From Ephemerocybe angulata (taxonomy: Eukaryota; Basidiomycota; Agaricomycetes; Agaricales; Psathyrellaceae): DNA of 64,000 nt. Below are positions 36,762-46,996 of the stretch, piece by piece (the first letter of the stretch is position 1; each line of letters starts with the position of its first letter). Where the stretch lies: NCBI GenBank assembly GCA_013368325.1, contig JAACJK010000229.1, forward strand, positions 310,001 to 374,000. Reading direction: 5' to 3'. The translations under genes and the position numbers were made by a program. The notes beneath the pieces were generated by a model. That model saw only the letters and a list, made by a program, of their open reading frames with translations, was not told where the DNA came from and made no database searches.

Positions 36762-37871
36762 ATGGCAGACCGCCTGAGGCTCGATGACCGGGACTCATCC
36801 ATATTGTATTCGAGCTCATCTGACTCTCTTCAGTGGCAGGCTGATCTCACGGTTACATCAGAAGTAGGGGCAACCGTATCAGTTGAATTTGAAGGTAGCG
36901 TACCCAGCTTCTCTCTCGCGTCGCTCAAGATACGAGCCTTCTCTTTGGCAGGAACATGTGTATACATCTACGGGCAGGCAATGCGCACGGGGACCGGCAG
37001 CACGCGAATTTTGTCCTACACCATCGACAACGTCCTAGAGGCGGAGCTCACCGGAGAGCAGTCACAAGCAAACCAGGCCCGCCAAATATACGTGGAGTCA
37101 GCAACGCTCATGCCAGGGAGGCACACATTGCTCATCACGAACGATCTTCAGGACGGGTGGTTGGGTATTGACTACCTTCTCGTCGAACAGGGTCAGAGTC
37201 AACCCTCAAGGCCAAAACTGTCAGGAATTGCGATTGCCGGGATAGTGACTGGGTCTTTAGTGCTGCTCCTGCTTTCTACCCTGGTCATTCTCAGGCTGTA
37301 CTGGATTCCTAGAAGACTACGCTTCGCCGTCACAAGAGCTCGACCTGAATCACCATCATCTGACACCTCTCGTGAGTGTGATCTGTAGGGCGGCCTTATC
37401 ACTTATTTACTCAGGCTAACTGGAGTGTCTGTATCACATATATATCTAACAGACGAAGCAATAGTCTCGAAGGATTCTGCTAGCGTTTCATGGCCCATTG
37501 TCACACCCTTCAACCTCACGATTACCGCCGGTAGCCAATCCGACCGTATTCAAAATGAACTCCACTCCCTTCTCCATGCCAATTCGAGTGCAAGAACACT
37601 AACGTCAACCTCAGCGGCGTCAAGCAGCTCCATACCCTCGAGGAGCCCCTCTCCGATGATACGACCCTTACCCACCGTTCCACCGCCACCTACTCGACCG
37701 CTGCCCCCGGTTCCGGCCCCAAATCTATCATCACCTGAAATTGAAGCCAGCAGCGAACATCTTATTCTTTCAGGAGAGATATGCCAGGGAGCTGCTGCCG
37801 GAGAGGACGACGAGGACCATCCTGATCGACAAAAACCACCACCATATTACAGGAGGTACATCAGCGTATGA
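36762..37871 (+). CDS. Single-pass membrane protein with Pro-rich cytoplasmic tail (copy 1)
   Basis: Three exons, 36762..36894, 36952..37371 and 37453..37871, give 323 residues. The extracellular part (~1-160) has RLRLDDRDSSILYSS, FEGTCVYIYGQ and TLLITNDLQDGWLGIDYLLVE, a beta-rich layout common in uncharacterised Agaricomycete surface proteins. One transmembrane helix follows (~IAIAGIVTGSLVLLLLSTLV), then a basic stop-transfer and a Ser/Pro-rich tail with PTVPPPPTRPLPPVP and a terminal PPPYYRR motif. No cleavable signal peptide is visible, so a further upstream exon is possible. Intron 1 (57 nt) is free of stops. It is paralogous to the gene at 38817. Confidence 0.75.
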
Positions 37872-38816
37872 GCCAGTCCACAAGAATCGAGTCGGGTATG
37901 ACGGCTACGCGCCATGACCGCTGTCCACGCCGACCACGCCGCCCAAAAGCAAGGAAAGCCCGTGATACCCTCGGACTCCCATCTGTTTGTTGCCGATTTT
38001 GGTTCTACAACTGCTGTCTGAATAGACTGAAAACAGATATCGCCACTGCCAGCCTGCAGCCTACTACATACAGCCCATATAATTCGGACCCACTTTCGGT
38101 AAAACTGTAATATTGCTTGAGTGAGACTGGCGAAGATTTATATCAGCTTCCTATCAGCGGGACAAAGGCATGTCGTTCGAAGGGTTATACTTGCGGCCTC
38201 TTTCACTCGGGGCTTGGGCGTCTATTTCGTGAGAAACGGGCGCTTCCAGTTTGAACCCCCCATCTTTTGGAACAACTGTAATCCGTATTTATCCTGGAGA
38301 CGCACACTAAACCAGAGAGGCTCTCTGCGGTCTTTGTACTTTTTGCCCAGCTCATGCCCCCTATGCCAATTCAGAAGACATCGATGAGCCGTGGATGTTG
38401 ACGCGGAAGCCGGCATCAATAACGCTCCTTTGACATGTTCGGCCTCTTGCTCAAACTTGTTCTCGGGGCTAACGAGCGGTCCCATGTGGTATATACAGTA
38501 GAGTAATGCTTTACCTATGTTACCATTGTCTGCACCGCATTCGGGGTTTTGACTGGCAAATCTGCAAAGACCCTTACCATCAAATGTTCATTACCTCACG
38601 AAACCAAGCCCACATTCCCAGAGATGTCGTTTTCCTTTCGAGCGCCCATTAGTTAGCCATTGACATCATTACGCTAACCAGAAAATATCCTTCGGAGGCG
38701 CCATACCGTGGCTTGGCCGTCGCACTATGTAATGAAAATGACATTGCACTTCGTTGGTCTTGTTTCCTCCCCTCACGACTACTAGGAGCATTTCTCCTCC
38801 CTACGGACTGTGATGA
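37872..38816. other. Spacer between the membrane-protein paralogues
   Basis: About 950 bp. It carries the duplicated upstream blocks of the first paralogue (near 38210-38260 and 38735-38816). No independent gene is convincing. Confidence 0.45.
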
Positions 38817-39582
38817 ATGGCAGCCCGCCTGAGGCTCGATGACCGGGACCCTTCTATCACTTATTCAAGCTCCCGTGAAGCTCTCCAATGGCAGGCCAAG
38901 GATGAGCTCACAGTAACATCGGAAGCAGGGGCAAGCGCAGGGGTTCAGTTTGAAGGTCTTTCACCTAACTTCTCCTTTGTACCACTCAAATCGCCCTGAA
39001 ACGTCTTTATTTCTCTCTAGGCACCCGTGTGTACATGTACGGACAGGCAATGCGAACGGGGGCGAGCGGCACGCGAATCCTGACCTACACCATCGGCAAC
39101 GCGCTCAAATCCGAACTCACTGGAGCGCAGTTACAAGAGAACCAAACCCGCCAAATCTACGTGGAATCAGAGGAACTTTCCCCAGGACGGCACACTTTGC
39201 TCGTCACAAACAATCTTCAAGACGGATGGTTGGGTATTGACTACTTTCTGGTTGCGCCGAGCCAGAGTCACTTATCAAGGGCGAAGCTGCCGCGAGTCGC
39301 GATTGCGGGTATAGTGGCAGGATGTGCATGGCTGCTCTTGTTGTTCACTCTGGCCATTTTGTACTGGATTCGCAGAAGGAGACGCGTTCGAGTAGTTGCA
39401 ACGTGTCCAGAGTCGCCAACTGACGCATCCTGTGAGTGTGGAATTGTCATCTACTCGCTCCAACTAATGGGGTCCCAATAACTACAGCAAACCACGAGAA
39501 AGGCTCGGAGGATGTGCTTAAAGTTTCATGGCCCGTTGTCACACCCTTCAATCTCGCCACACAGGCGAGAACGTGGATTTAG
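38817..39582 (+). CDS. Single-pass membrane protein, truncated paralogue (copy 2)
   Basis: Three exons, 38817..38955, 39021..39431 and 39488..39582, with the same intron positions and phases as copy 1, give 214 residues against 323. The extracellular region (RLRLDDRDPSITYSS, GTRVYMYGQAMRTG, TLLVTNNLQDGWLGIDYFLV) and the TM helix (VAIAGIVAGCAWLLLLFTLA) are preserved. Exon 3 matches copy 1 up to VSWPVVTPFNL, then diverges and meets a TAG, so the Pro-rich tail is lost. The break falls next to a short inverted repeat (CTCGCC..GGCGAG at ~39553-39569). The frame is otherwise open; it may still be expressed as a tail-less form. Confidence 0.65.
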
Positions 39583-39871
39583 GAGTATAGGTTTTTTGAA
39601 AAAGCCACTCACACTGTCCTATGGCATTATAAAAACGCCACGATGGCCCTTGCAATGGCCTTTTAAAAATCCCCCCATATAGTGGTGTCTTTTCGTCATT
39701 CAAATCTCTTTAATTAATCCTTGAACCAACTTGCCCACGTTTGTACAGAAATCAACGTCAATTTATGGGGTTGTATGAAATCATGAATGACAACACGTGG
39801 ACTACTGGTATCGGATTAGTTGGGCGACTGGTCTGTATATAGCTCATTTCTCAAGTTTGTACAAATTCTCT

Positions 39872-41082
39872 TCACCTGTCGGATGGAGCTGATGGAGGAT
39901 GAGTAAGCGAGAATAACAGGAGTAGCGAGCAGCGCACCCATTCAAGAAGCAGTCCAACAACTCTGCGGAGTCGGTCCTCAAAATCGGGGAACCCAGGGCG
40001 GGAGAGGTTTTGCGTTATCGATCGGTAATACGTGTAGCTGCCATTCTCGTGCTTTAAAATGAAGAATATGAACTGCTCGCCATCCGACAGACAAAAGCGT
40101 ACGGTGTCCCGGCTAGAATTTATGAGCAGGGGGGTCAGATTAGATCATATCGAAATGTTGGTTCGTATACGCACTTCGAATTCGATAATACTGCCATCGC
40201 TTGCGTCACAGCCTCAGGAATGAACAACCCCAGGCTAGCCTGGACAAGAAAAAGGCGCCCTTCCGCAACCCGATACACATATGTCTCACCATGTGAGTTT
40301 GGGCCAACCAATCGGGCTTACAACAGATTCTATCAATGGGGTGATTGAGGAACAATGGCAAAGCACGTACCTTGGTGATCACCCTCTTGGTCTGCTTCAT
40401 ACTCTATGATAGCGTAGTCCACACTCCCACTGAACGTCACCTCGTAGCCGTCCTTCTTAAACAAAGCCTCATGTGGCTTCATTTCTGGGATAATAGCAAT
40501 GTCTCGGTCGGGCGATTTCACCGAGATAACATCTCCAAGAAAGAGAAGAATGGCATCGAGAACCATTCGAGCTCCAGCCTCGTACTAACAATCCGAGGCG
40601 CGGTGAGCATAAGAACCACAGATTGGATGCTTACTTACATCCATGTTTACGCGCTGGTATATCTTGCGCAGTTGGGACATAAGATCATTAAATGATTTGT
40701 TCAGGAGGTCGTCCTTTTTATTCTCTTCCAGGAGGTTATTGAACTTGCCGTTAACGAAGATGAGCTGCCCCTCTTCGACGCCGAGATTTTCGAGTTCTGT
40801 CATTGATGTGTTCGAGAACGACACTTTCTGGATAACATTGGGTGAGCAGATACGGCTAGATACGGGCTAAGTGTCAGAACGTACAACTCGTTTGCTTTCC
40901 CTCAAGATGCGATCTAGCATGTCCACATGTTTCATCACTTCCTGCGTCTCTGTTTCCGCGACTCCACGTAATTCTTCGCGTAGGTTATCAAGGCTGGTCG
41001 TTAGCCTCCTCATCTTTGAGATGTCAATGAATTCGTCTTTGAGAATGCGTTGGCGTTTGTGGACCCTGCCTTGGTCCGACAT
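39872..41082 (-). CDS. Uncharacterised fungal protein, possible PD-(D/E)XK-like core
   Basis: Multi-exon gene from the ATG at 41082 to a TGA at 39872-39874. The N-terminus (MSDQGRVHKRQRILKDEF..) is followed by a helical region (KHVDMLDRILRESKRVV; LLEENKKDDLLNKSFNDLMS). The core reads VLDAILLFLGDVISVKSPDR, GYEVTFSGSVDYAIIEYEAD, ETYVYRVAEGRLFLVQASLG and TVRFCLSDGEQFIFFILKHE, then ends PSDR. The order 'G-x-VDY' / Glu-rich strand / 'VQA' / 'LSDGxQxIFFIL' matches a large uncharacterised family of Agaricomycetes that I associate with a restriction-endonuclease-like fold; that assignment is from memory of pattern and weak. Its ATG lies only ~14 bp from the edge of the karyopherin duplication. Confidence 0.6.
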
Positions 41083-41096
41083 AATGGTGCGAGAGA

Positions 41097-42690
41097 TCTT
41101 CTGTGCCAATCCTGGGCGCTTGTAGGGTGATGTGATTGTGGGAATATATTACCGAATCCGAGACGCAGCGAGCTCGATGTCAAAGACAGTGACGAGACCT
41201 TGTCACCACCGTCATCGCCAGTCATGGCAGACTTCAGTTTTCTACCCAGTTTGACAACGTCCGACGTTGATAGAGCCGCCCAAGTCAGTGCTAGACGTCG
41301 AAACCCTTCGAAACGAGCTTGAACTCCTCGACAGTTGATCCAACTTGGATATGGGCCCTCGACATCGACCACGACGCCCGAGGACCTCAAGAGGCTGCAG
41401 CAGGAGCTGTTTGAGATGCAGCGGCGGCCGGAGGCATGGGGGCTGGTCATTCCTCTGCTCAACCATGAAGACCCGAATGTGCAGTTCTTTGGTGCGCATA
41501 CTGCTCAGGTGAAGGTGGCTCGGGATTGGTGAGTGGCGTCGATGAGATGTGAATTTCGTCTGATTTTGTTTAGGGATGCATTCCCTCGAGAAAACGCAGA
41601 GCAGCTGCGGGACCTCCTTGTTCAGCTGACGGCACACTCTATCGCTATTGGGCGGGGCAACTTTATATTGAGGAAGCTGTTTGTTGCGGTGAGTAAAGCC
41701 TCGGACAGTACGAAAGGAATCTAAACGTTCGCTAGATAGCATCGCTGGCGATTAAACTCGTTCCTGGACATCCTTCACGATGGCCGGGGTGGATCCTATC
41801 CTGTGTCCAAGCATTTTCAGAGCAAGGCGGATCGGCGGAGCGAATACACCAGTTCCTAGTCATTGTGGCAGAAGAGGTCGGAACTGCAGATTTACTGGGT
41901 GCAAGCAAGTGAGTAATAGCTAGTACTCAACGACGAGCGCTAATGTCGTGTACAGGGTACAGATGCAGCAAAGTCTGAGAGACGCGATCCCCCTGGTCGT
42001 GCAAGCGATCACCTCTTCTGTCAACCGTTCCGTCTCGATATCTCAGTTCCAGTCCGCCCTCCTTACGCTTCAAGCATGGATGACCATCTTTCCTTCAAGG
42101 TCCGCCGCTTCTAGCTTTGGAGAAAGTGTGCTAATCCTCGATTTAGTGACCTCCTTCCGTTCATACCCATCCTTATCGGCCTGCTGGACCCGTCAGACGA
42201 CAACGAAGCGATCTTCATCGCAGCATCCGACACTCTGCAAGAGATCCTTTCGAAATCCCCGCTTTCGGACGGAGCGGCGACAAAGACCCTCACTGAACCG
42301 CTGCTCATCTGGCTCGACTTCGTCGGGAGCTCCATCATCGCCCAGACGCTCGACGTCAACGAGGTGTCCCACTCTCTATCCAAACTGCTTGTGGCACTTG
42401 GGGACCATTCGGCCTTGTACATCGCCGCCAACATCTCCTCTTCAATACCGGGTGGCTGTGACGCTGGGTTTGCGCGGTGCGTCTCGTCCTCCTCCCGCTC
42501 GTTTTCTGCCACTGATCGCGCCGGGTATCACCTCGACGGCCCTGAATTTCCTTTCCGAGGCATTAACTTGCCAAATGGAGGCAAAAAAGTGAAAAAAAGT
42601 CGCAAGTTCGCCTTCAAAACGTAGGGTGCAGGTGCGTAACTTCGGTATTTAGCAATCTGGGTATATTTTGACCAAATGTATCTACTACAG
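41097..42690 (+). repeat. Segmental duplication block, karyopherin copy 1
   Basis: Near-identical to 52233-53813 over its whole length and to 61899-63256 up to the breakpoint in the karyopherin gene. Homology begins at ~41097, directly before the start of the neighbouring minus-strand gene. In copies 1 and 2 it runs on past the gene break to a shared point (TATCTACTAC, ~42690/53813). Confidence 0.85.
41224..42624 (+). pseudogene. Truncated chimeric copy of importin-13/Kap122-like gene (copy 1)
   Basis: It starts MADFSFLPSLTTSDVDRAAQ at 41224 with the same exon-intron structure as the intact gene at 62024 and an open frame through LKRLQQELFEMQRRPEAWGL and the exon ending VSHSLSKLLVALGDHSALYI. 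After ANISSSIP the sequence switches to unrelated or rearranged DNA (GGCDAGFARCVSSSS..), with a stop at 42622-42624. The predicted product would keep the N-terminal, Ran-binding-type region and about a third of the karyopherin arch. The frame is intact, so an expressed truncated protein is possible. Confidence 0.75.
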
Positions 42691-43480
42691 AGACTACACG
42701 ACCGAGTACGGCGACTACGGACTACGAACAACTACACACTGGCCACGTCACTGCGAGTATCAGCCAACGACGACGACTACGACGACAGACTACAAGCTGG
42801 AGACGTCCCTGCAAGCGTTGAACGAGAACTGGGGAGGCGGTATGACGAGACGACATAGTGGCCAGTTGGCGAGGGACAGATGGGGAGATTGAACAACCTG
42901 TCGCAGGGGCGGCTGGGGACTTCAGGAAGAAAGGCAGGGTACAACATATGGCCACGTAACTGCGTGGGTTGGCGAGCGAGCAGTGGGGAGGGAGCATGAC
43001 GAGGACTGGGCAGCATAACGAGGACTGGGCAGCATAACGAGGACTGGGCAGCATAACGAAGACGGGGCAGCATAACGAGGACTGGGGATCTCAGGGAGGA
43101 CGGCAGGGCTTATATACCCGCCCTCCGTGACCATCTGTGACATCCCGTGCGCGCTAAGCGCGACGCGACGGGGCATTCAACAAACTCGGTGACTCCTAAG
43201 TGGTGCAACCGGTCATACCGGCTGTCTACACTCTCGGCTCTGGCTTCCCCCCTTCCGGATCTCCGAGCTCCCGAAGAATGCGCCTGTCCCGCCCTTGCAC
43301 TCGTCCGCTCCCTCCGTCCCCTCAATGTGCACCCTTGACTCTAATCCTCGTCGACCCACTCACGCCGCACGCGCCGCAGCATGCTATGGACTCGTTCCCC
43401 CAGCTCACGTCCTAATTTACTTTCACAGTTGCCGTAGGTAATTACTTTCGACCCTGAATGTGGACGCCGCGCGCGCTAAC
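42691..43480. other. Unit-1-specific spacer with short tandem repeats
   Basis: Not shared with unit 2 beyond ~42690. It contains ACTAC-rich sequence (42690-42790) and the 19-bp tandem array at 42994-43088. No gene is seen. Confidence 0.5.
42994..43088. repeat. 19-bp tandem repeat, five units
   Basis: Unit GCATAACGAGGACTGGGCA. Five consecutive copies with one to three substitutions. Confidence 0.85.
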
Positions 43481-45560
43481 GTAGTTTGTTCCGAATAAAA
43501 TATCATTTCACTTTCCCGGCACCAGTCCCGGTCGCAATGCCTTGCTGGCAAGACACGTCTCCTTACTCATCCTTATCCACTTTACCCTCACATTTTCTAG
43601 CCGACGACCTTCATCCTTTTACCTCCATGTTCACCCACTCATACACGCGTCGATTCAGAGGACGTCGCATCCTCCCCTTCCCGTATTGTGCCGTGACCTC
43701 CAGCTCCGCGGAAGAAGATTCATTGTTTTTGCGCTAACATGTAACGCTTGTCTTTGCGCACCCTCCTCACAAACGCCCCCAAGAAGTCTACGTTGTCGCG
43801 CTCGGTACGTGAATACGTGGCATGCACGCATTCCGACCTCACAAATCCCTTCCAGGTCGTCGTGTCACCGTCACTCAGAACCCAACCCAACCTCACCGTC
43901 CTCGGCACCGCAGACCAAGATCCCGTATCGTCGGACTCAACGCACCCGCCCTTCGTCACCGACACTACTGATGCCCAGGGAACATTGGGATTTCACGAAA
44001 CGACAAGGCCCGTTTAGGGCTCGCGTCGCACTGATGTAGTAGACATTCCGGCATGTTCCTCTTCTTCACGGGTCTCTTGCAGCCACTGACCTCATGCACT
44101 CTCGCAGTCTTGCTCACCACATGGACGCATATCTCCCAAAGTAAGACTACACGTCATTCTCACACATCGATCTTGATATCCACTTGAATCCACAGTGCCG
44201 GTCGCCGGAAGAATTTCTGTTGCGTATTCGACGATGAAGACACTTCAACGAGACCCTCCCCCGCTTCAACGTCACACCATCGGCCACGTCGCATACTAGG
44301 GATGCTCGCCTTCCCGTCCCGTCGGCGACCAGCTCAGCATCGACACTCGGTCCGTCGGTTAACTTCACGTACGGCGCCCATCACTTACCTTAATTTACGC
44401 AGGGCTGTCTCTCGGGAACAAAATATATCGTGTCTTCGTCAATAAGGTGAGAGGCTCATTCCGTCGTAATCATGCCCATAGGCCACTCACTCATCACTGG
44501 AGGATTTTCTAGGGCATATTCGGTGACACAGGCGATCCCATGATCAAGCTTGCTCGCCGGATGAAGATATATCGTGTCTTTGCCATTCCAGGTGAGAGTA
44601 ATTCGGGGTACTTAATTAGTGAGTTGTGTTATCATGTTTACTTCATTCCACCACTTACGATCGCGCGCACAGCATAGAACAAGGCCATCGCTCCGGACCC
44701 ACAAGCTCGCCCCCGGGTTGGCCACAACAGCACCAGGAGCGTCCTACGACACTCCGAACAGCAAGCTCGCTCCCCGGAAGAATTTCCATCGTGTATTCGG
44801 TGATGTGCAACTCGGCCCCGGGCACACGGCTTCAGTGAGTCTCCCCACACCAGCTGTGTATTCGTATCTCCGCTTACCCCTTTGACAGACACTACTAGCT
44901 AACCACCCCGAATTTGCTCAGCCACGGCCCTCTAGTGTCGCCCCATATATTTCTATTGCAAGATCGCCGTACGTTCATCATGCGGATTTAGTCCCATTCG
45001 TGCTCGCTGACCATTTCCATGCCCATAGCCTCGTTTTCCGCCGGTTGCTCGCTGGAATCATTTCCATAGTATAACCGCCGGTCGCGTACCCTTTAATGAA
45101 TGTACGTACCGTTATGCTATTTGATTGTCTGCCGACTTCTTCAAATGCAGTTTAGACTTTCGCCGGAATCATTTATATCTCATCCCCACCCTAAGCATTC
45201 CTAAATTCGCTTACAGCCAACCTCAACGTCTAAGTCCCCTTTATTTGCATCACAGAGTCAGCTTCAATCGCAAGAAGCGTGTAAGAAGTGAATCCCACTG
45301 CCGTAAGTATTCGCCGCCACCATCCATCCCACCGCACATGCTCACCAAGTCCCTCGCAGCCCGAGCACCGTCTGCACGGCGACGAAAATTTTGCTGTACG
45401 TACGCTGGCTACACATTCCGAGGCTTACGCTGACATACTGCCTTCACTACAAGGTACACGCGCACGGTCAGGGAGGCTGAGGGAGCCTAGCCGAGCTTAC
45501 GCGGCGCGCCGGCTTTAGGATTCGTTCTTTCACGTCCCTGCTTAGAATAGAATAGTTTAA
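43481..45560 (+). other. Exon-module array, type 1 (unit 1)
   Basis: A run of short exon-like blocks separated by intron-like spacers of ~50-100 nt with GTGAGT/GTACGT/GTAAGA donors and (pyrimidine-rich) CAG/TAG acceptors. A degenerate motif recurs in the blocks: ARRMKIYRVFAIP (~44552-44590), SPRKNFHRVFGDV (~44767-44805), GNKIYRVFVNK (~44417-44449) and RRKNFCCVFDDED (~44207-44245). Later blocks (~45050, ~45165) keep only the [RW]NH[FL] part. Single frames are short, so a protein would need splicing of many small exons. The array ends in a block shared with unit 2 (GCGGCGCGCCGGCTTT, then TTAGAATAGA..). It could be a decayed repeat gene, a spliced non-coding transcript or a fast-evolving orphan gene. 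Confidence 0.45.
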
Positions 45561-46980
45561 GCTTCGATTAAGGGTAGGAGATTTGTTGGAGTTACCACGC
45601 ATGCCATCTCGTTACGATACCCGGAGCTTCCGGGACCTGTGCGGGGCCCTGAGATCATTTCGCTCACGGGCGCTTATTTTGAAAAATGAGATTTGTTTCT
45701 TCCTTTGAGATCGTTTCGAAGCCCAATTGATCCAAGGGTGAGTTATATTCTATCTGCGTAATACAGTGAAAATGTATCACACATATCTGAGGCCTTTGGC
45801 GTGAAGATTGGCCTCGGGGCAATGAGATCCTTTCTCAACTGCAAGGCGCAGGCGCCCAGCGCGAGAGGGCCGAAATGGAGTTGCGCCGAACTGCGAACTT
45901 TGTCTTTCGTTTCCACATGCAGTTGAATTCAAGCGAGTACGTTAAGCTGTCTTACTGTGATTGATAGATGCTGAACTAGTGGGAAACGAGCTTTGAGATC
46001 GGGAAATCTGGACTTGAGTTGAAAGTGATTCAAACGGTTTTTGGACTCTAAACAACGACTTCAAGGCCAAACGGCTACAGTACATCGCTCAAGACAGTAG
46101 TTATATGTATGTTAGTGTAAAACTCTCAGCCCGACCAGCCGTCTATGTTCAACGAAACCACAAACTCGAAGACATCAACCGGGCGGCACGCGCACACCTC
46201 CTCCCCGTCCGATTCATCTCTTTCCATCCCATCCAAACGGCTCCATTCCAGGGCCCAAAATCTTACGACACATTAGTACCGACGTTACCTACGTAAGCGG
46301 GTATCCATCTGTCAAAAAAAAGTCTGTGAAAACAAATTGCTGGAGCGGATACTTGGGTCGGAAGCTCGGTCGCCGCACGCTCGTAAAACGATGTTTCCGT
46401 CATTTTGGGTGCTCTGTATAATTCTGGGGCGTTTTCAGGGGTACCCCTGCGGGCTTTACTGTGGTTCCAAGTGCAATGATGCGGTCTTGGGGCAGCAAAG
46501 TCGTGCGATGTGTGAAGGAATGCGTTGGGCGCTTAAAACGGCCCAGAGAAAGCGCGCAGAATACCACACAATACAGGCAGTAAGAACATACATTGTAGGT
46601 ACCCACATCTTTACCCTACCTCTACCAGCATGCACCAAGCATTTTTGAGCCCCCCACGCCCAGATCTCCAACCCAAACCGACCCATCCGCACCATCCCCT
46701 CCTCGCCCCACTCACCCCAAAACACGCCATTCAAATGCACTCTCCCAGGAGAACCCTGTCTTGGCACGTCATCACAGCCCATCAGACACCCTAAATGTAC
46801 GTACCAACTCCACTCAGCGCCCGAAACTCTGCTCGGAAGCACGGAGCGAATGCAGGGAAACGGGGAGATGCACGTAAAGCGCGATACGAGCGAGCGAAAG
46901 ACTTTGCGCAAACGGGGGTTGGGGGAGTCGTCGGGTGCCTAGGATAGGGTGCACCCGGGGCTGGTCGGGTCAAATGGGAG
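45561..46980. other. Conserved spacer between the two arrays (unit 1)
   Basis: Shared with unit 2 (about 56900-58350) at clearly lower identity than the karyopherin blocks. No gene is supported. Its right part is the upstream region of the type 2 array. Confidence 0.5.
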
Positions 46981-46990
46981 GAAGGAATTG

Positions 46991-46996
46991 TATAAA
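46991..46996 (+). promoter_or_regulatory. TATA box of the type 2 array (unit 1)
   Basis: TATAAA followed by a long pyrimidine-rich leader (~47030-47130); both are conserved at 58358 in unit 2. Confidence 0.5.

Noticed and set aside
41010..41742. Minus-strand frames of 150 and 166 codons repeated at 52202-52874 and 62042-62542
   Set aside because: Conserved only because the karyopherin block is duplicated; they are antisense to well-supported exons.
42994..43088. CRISPR-like array
   Set aside because: Units are contiguous with no spacers, in a eukaryotic genome; it is a simple tandem repeat.
46456..46911. 151-codon minus-strand open frame with an equal-length counterpart at 57823-58278
   Set aside because: It starts at a TTG, not ATG, lies across the type 2 upstream region, and the two versions differ at many residues. 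Equal length follows from the duplication itself.
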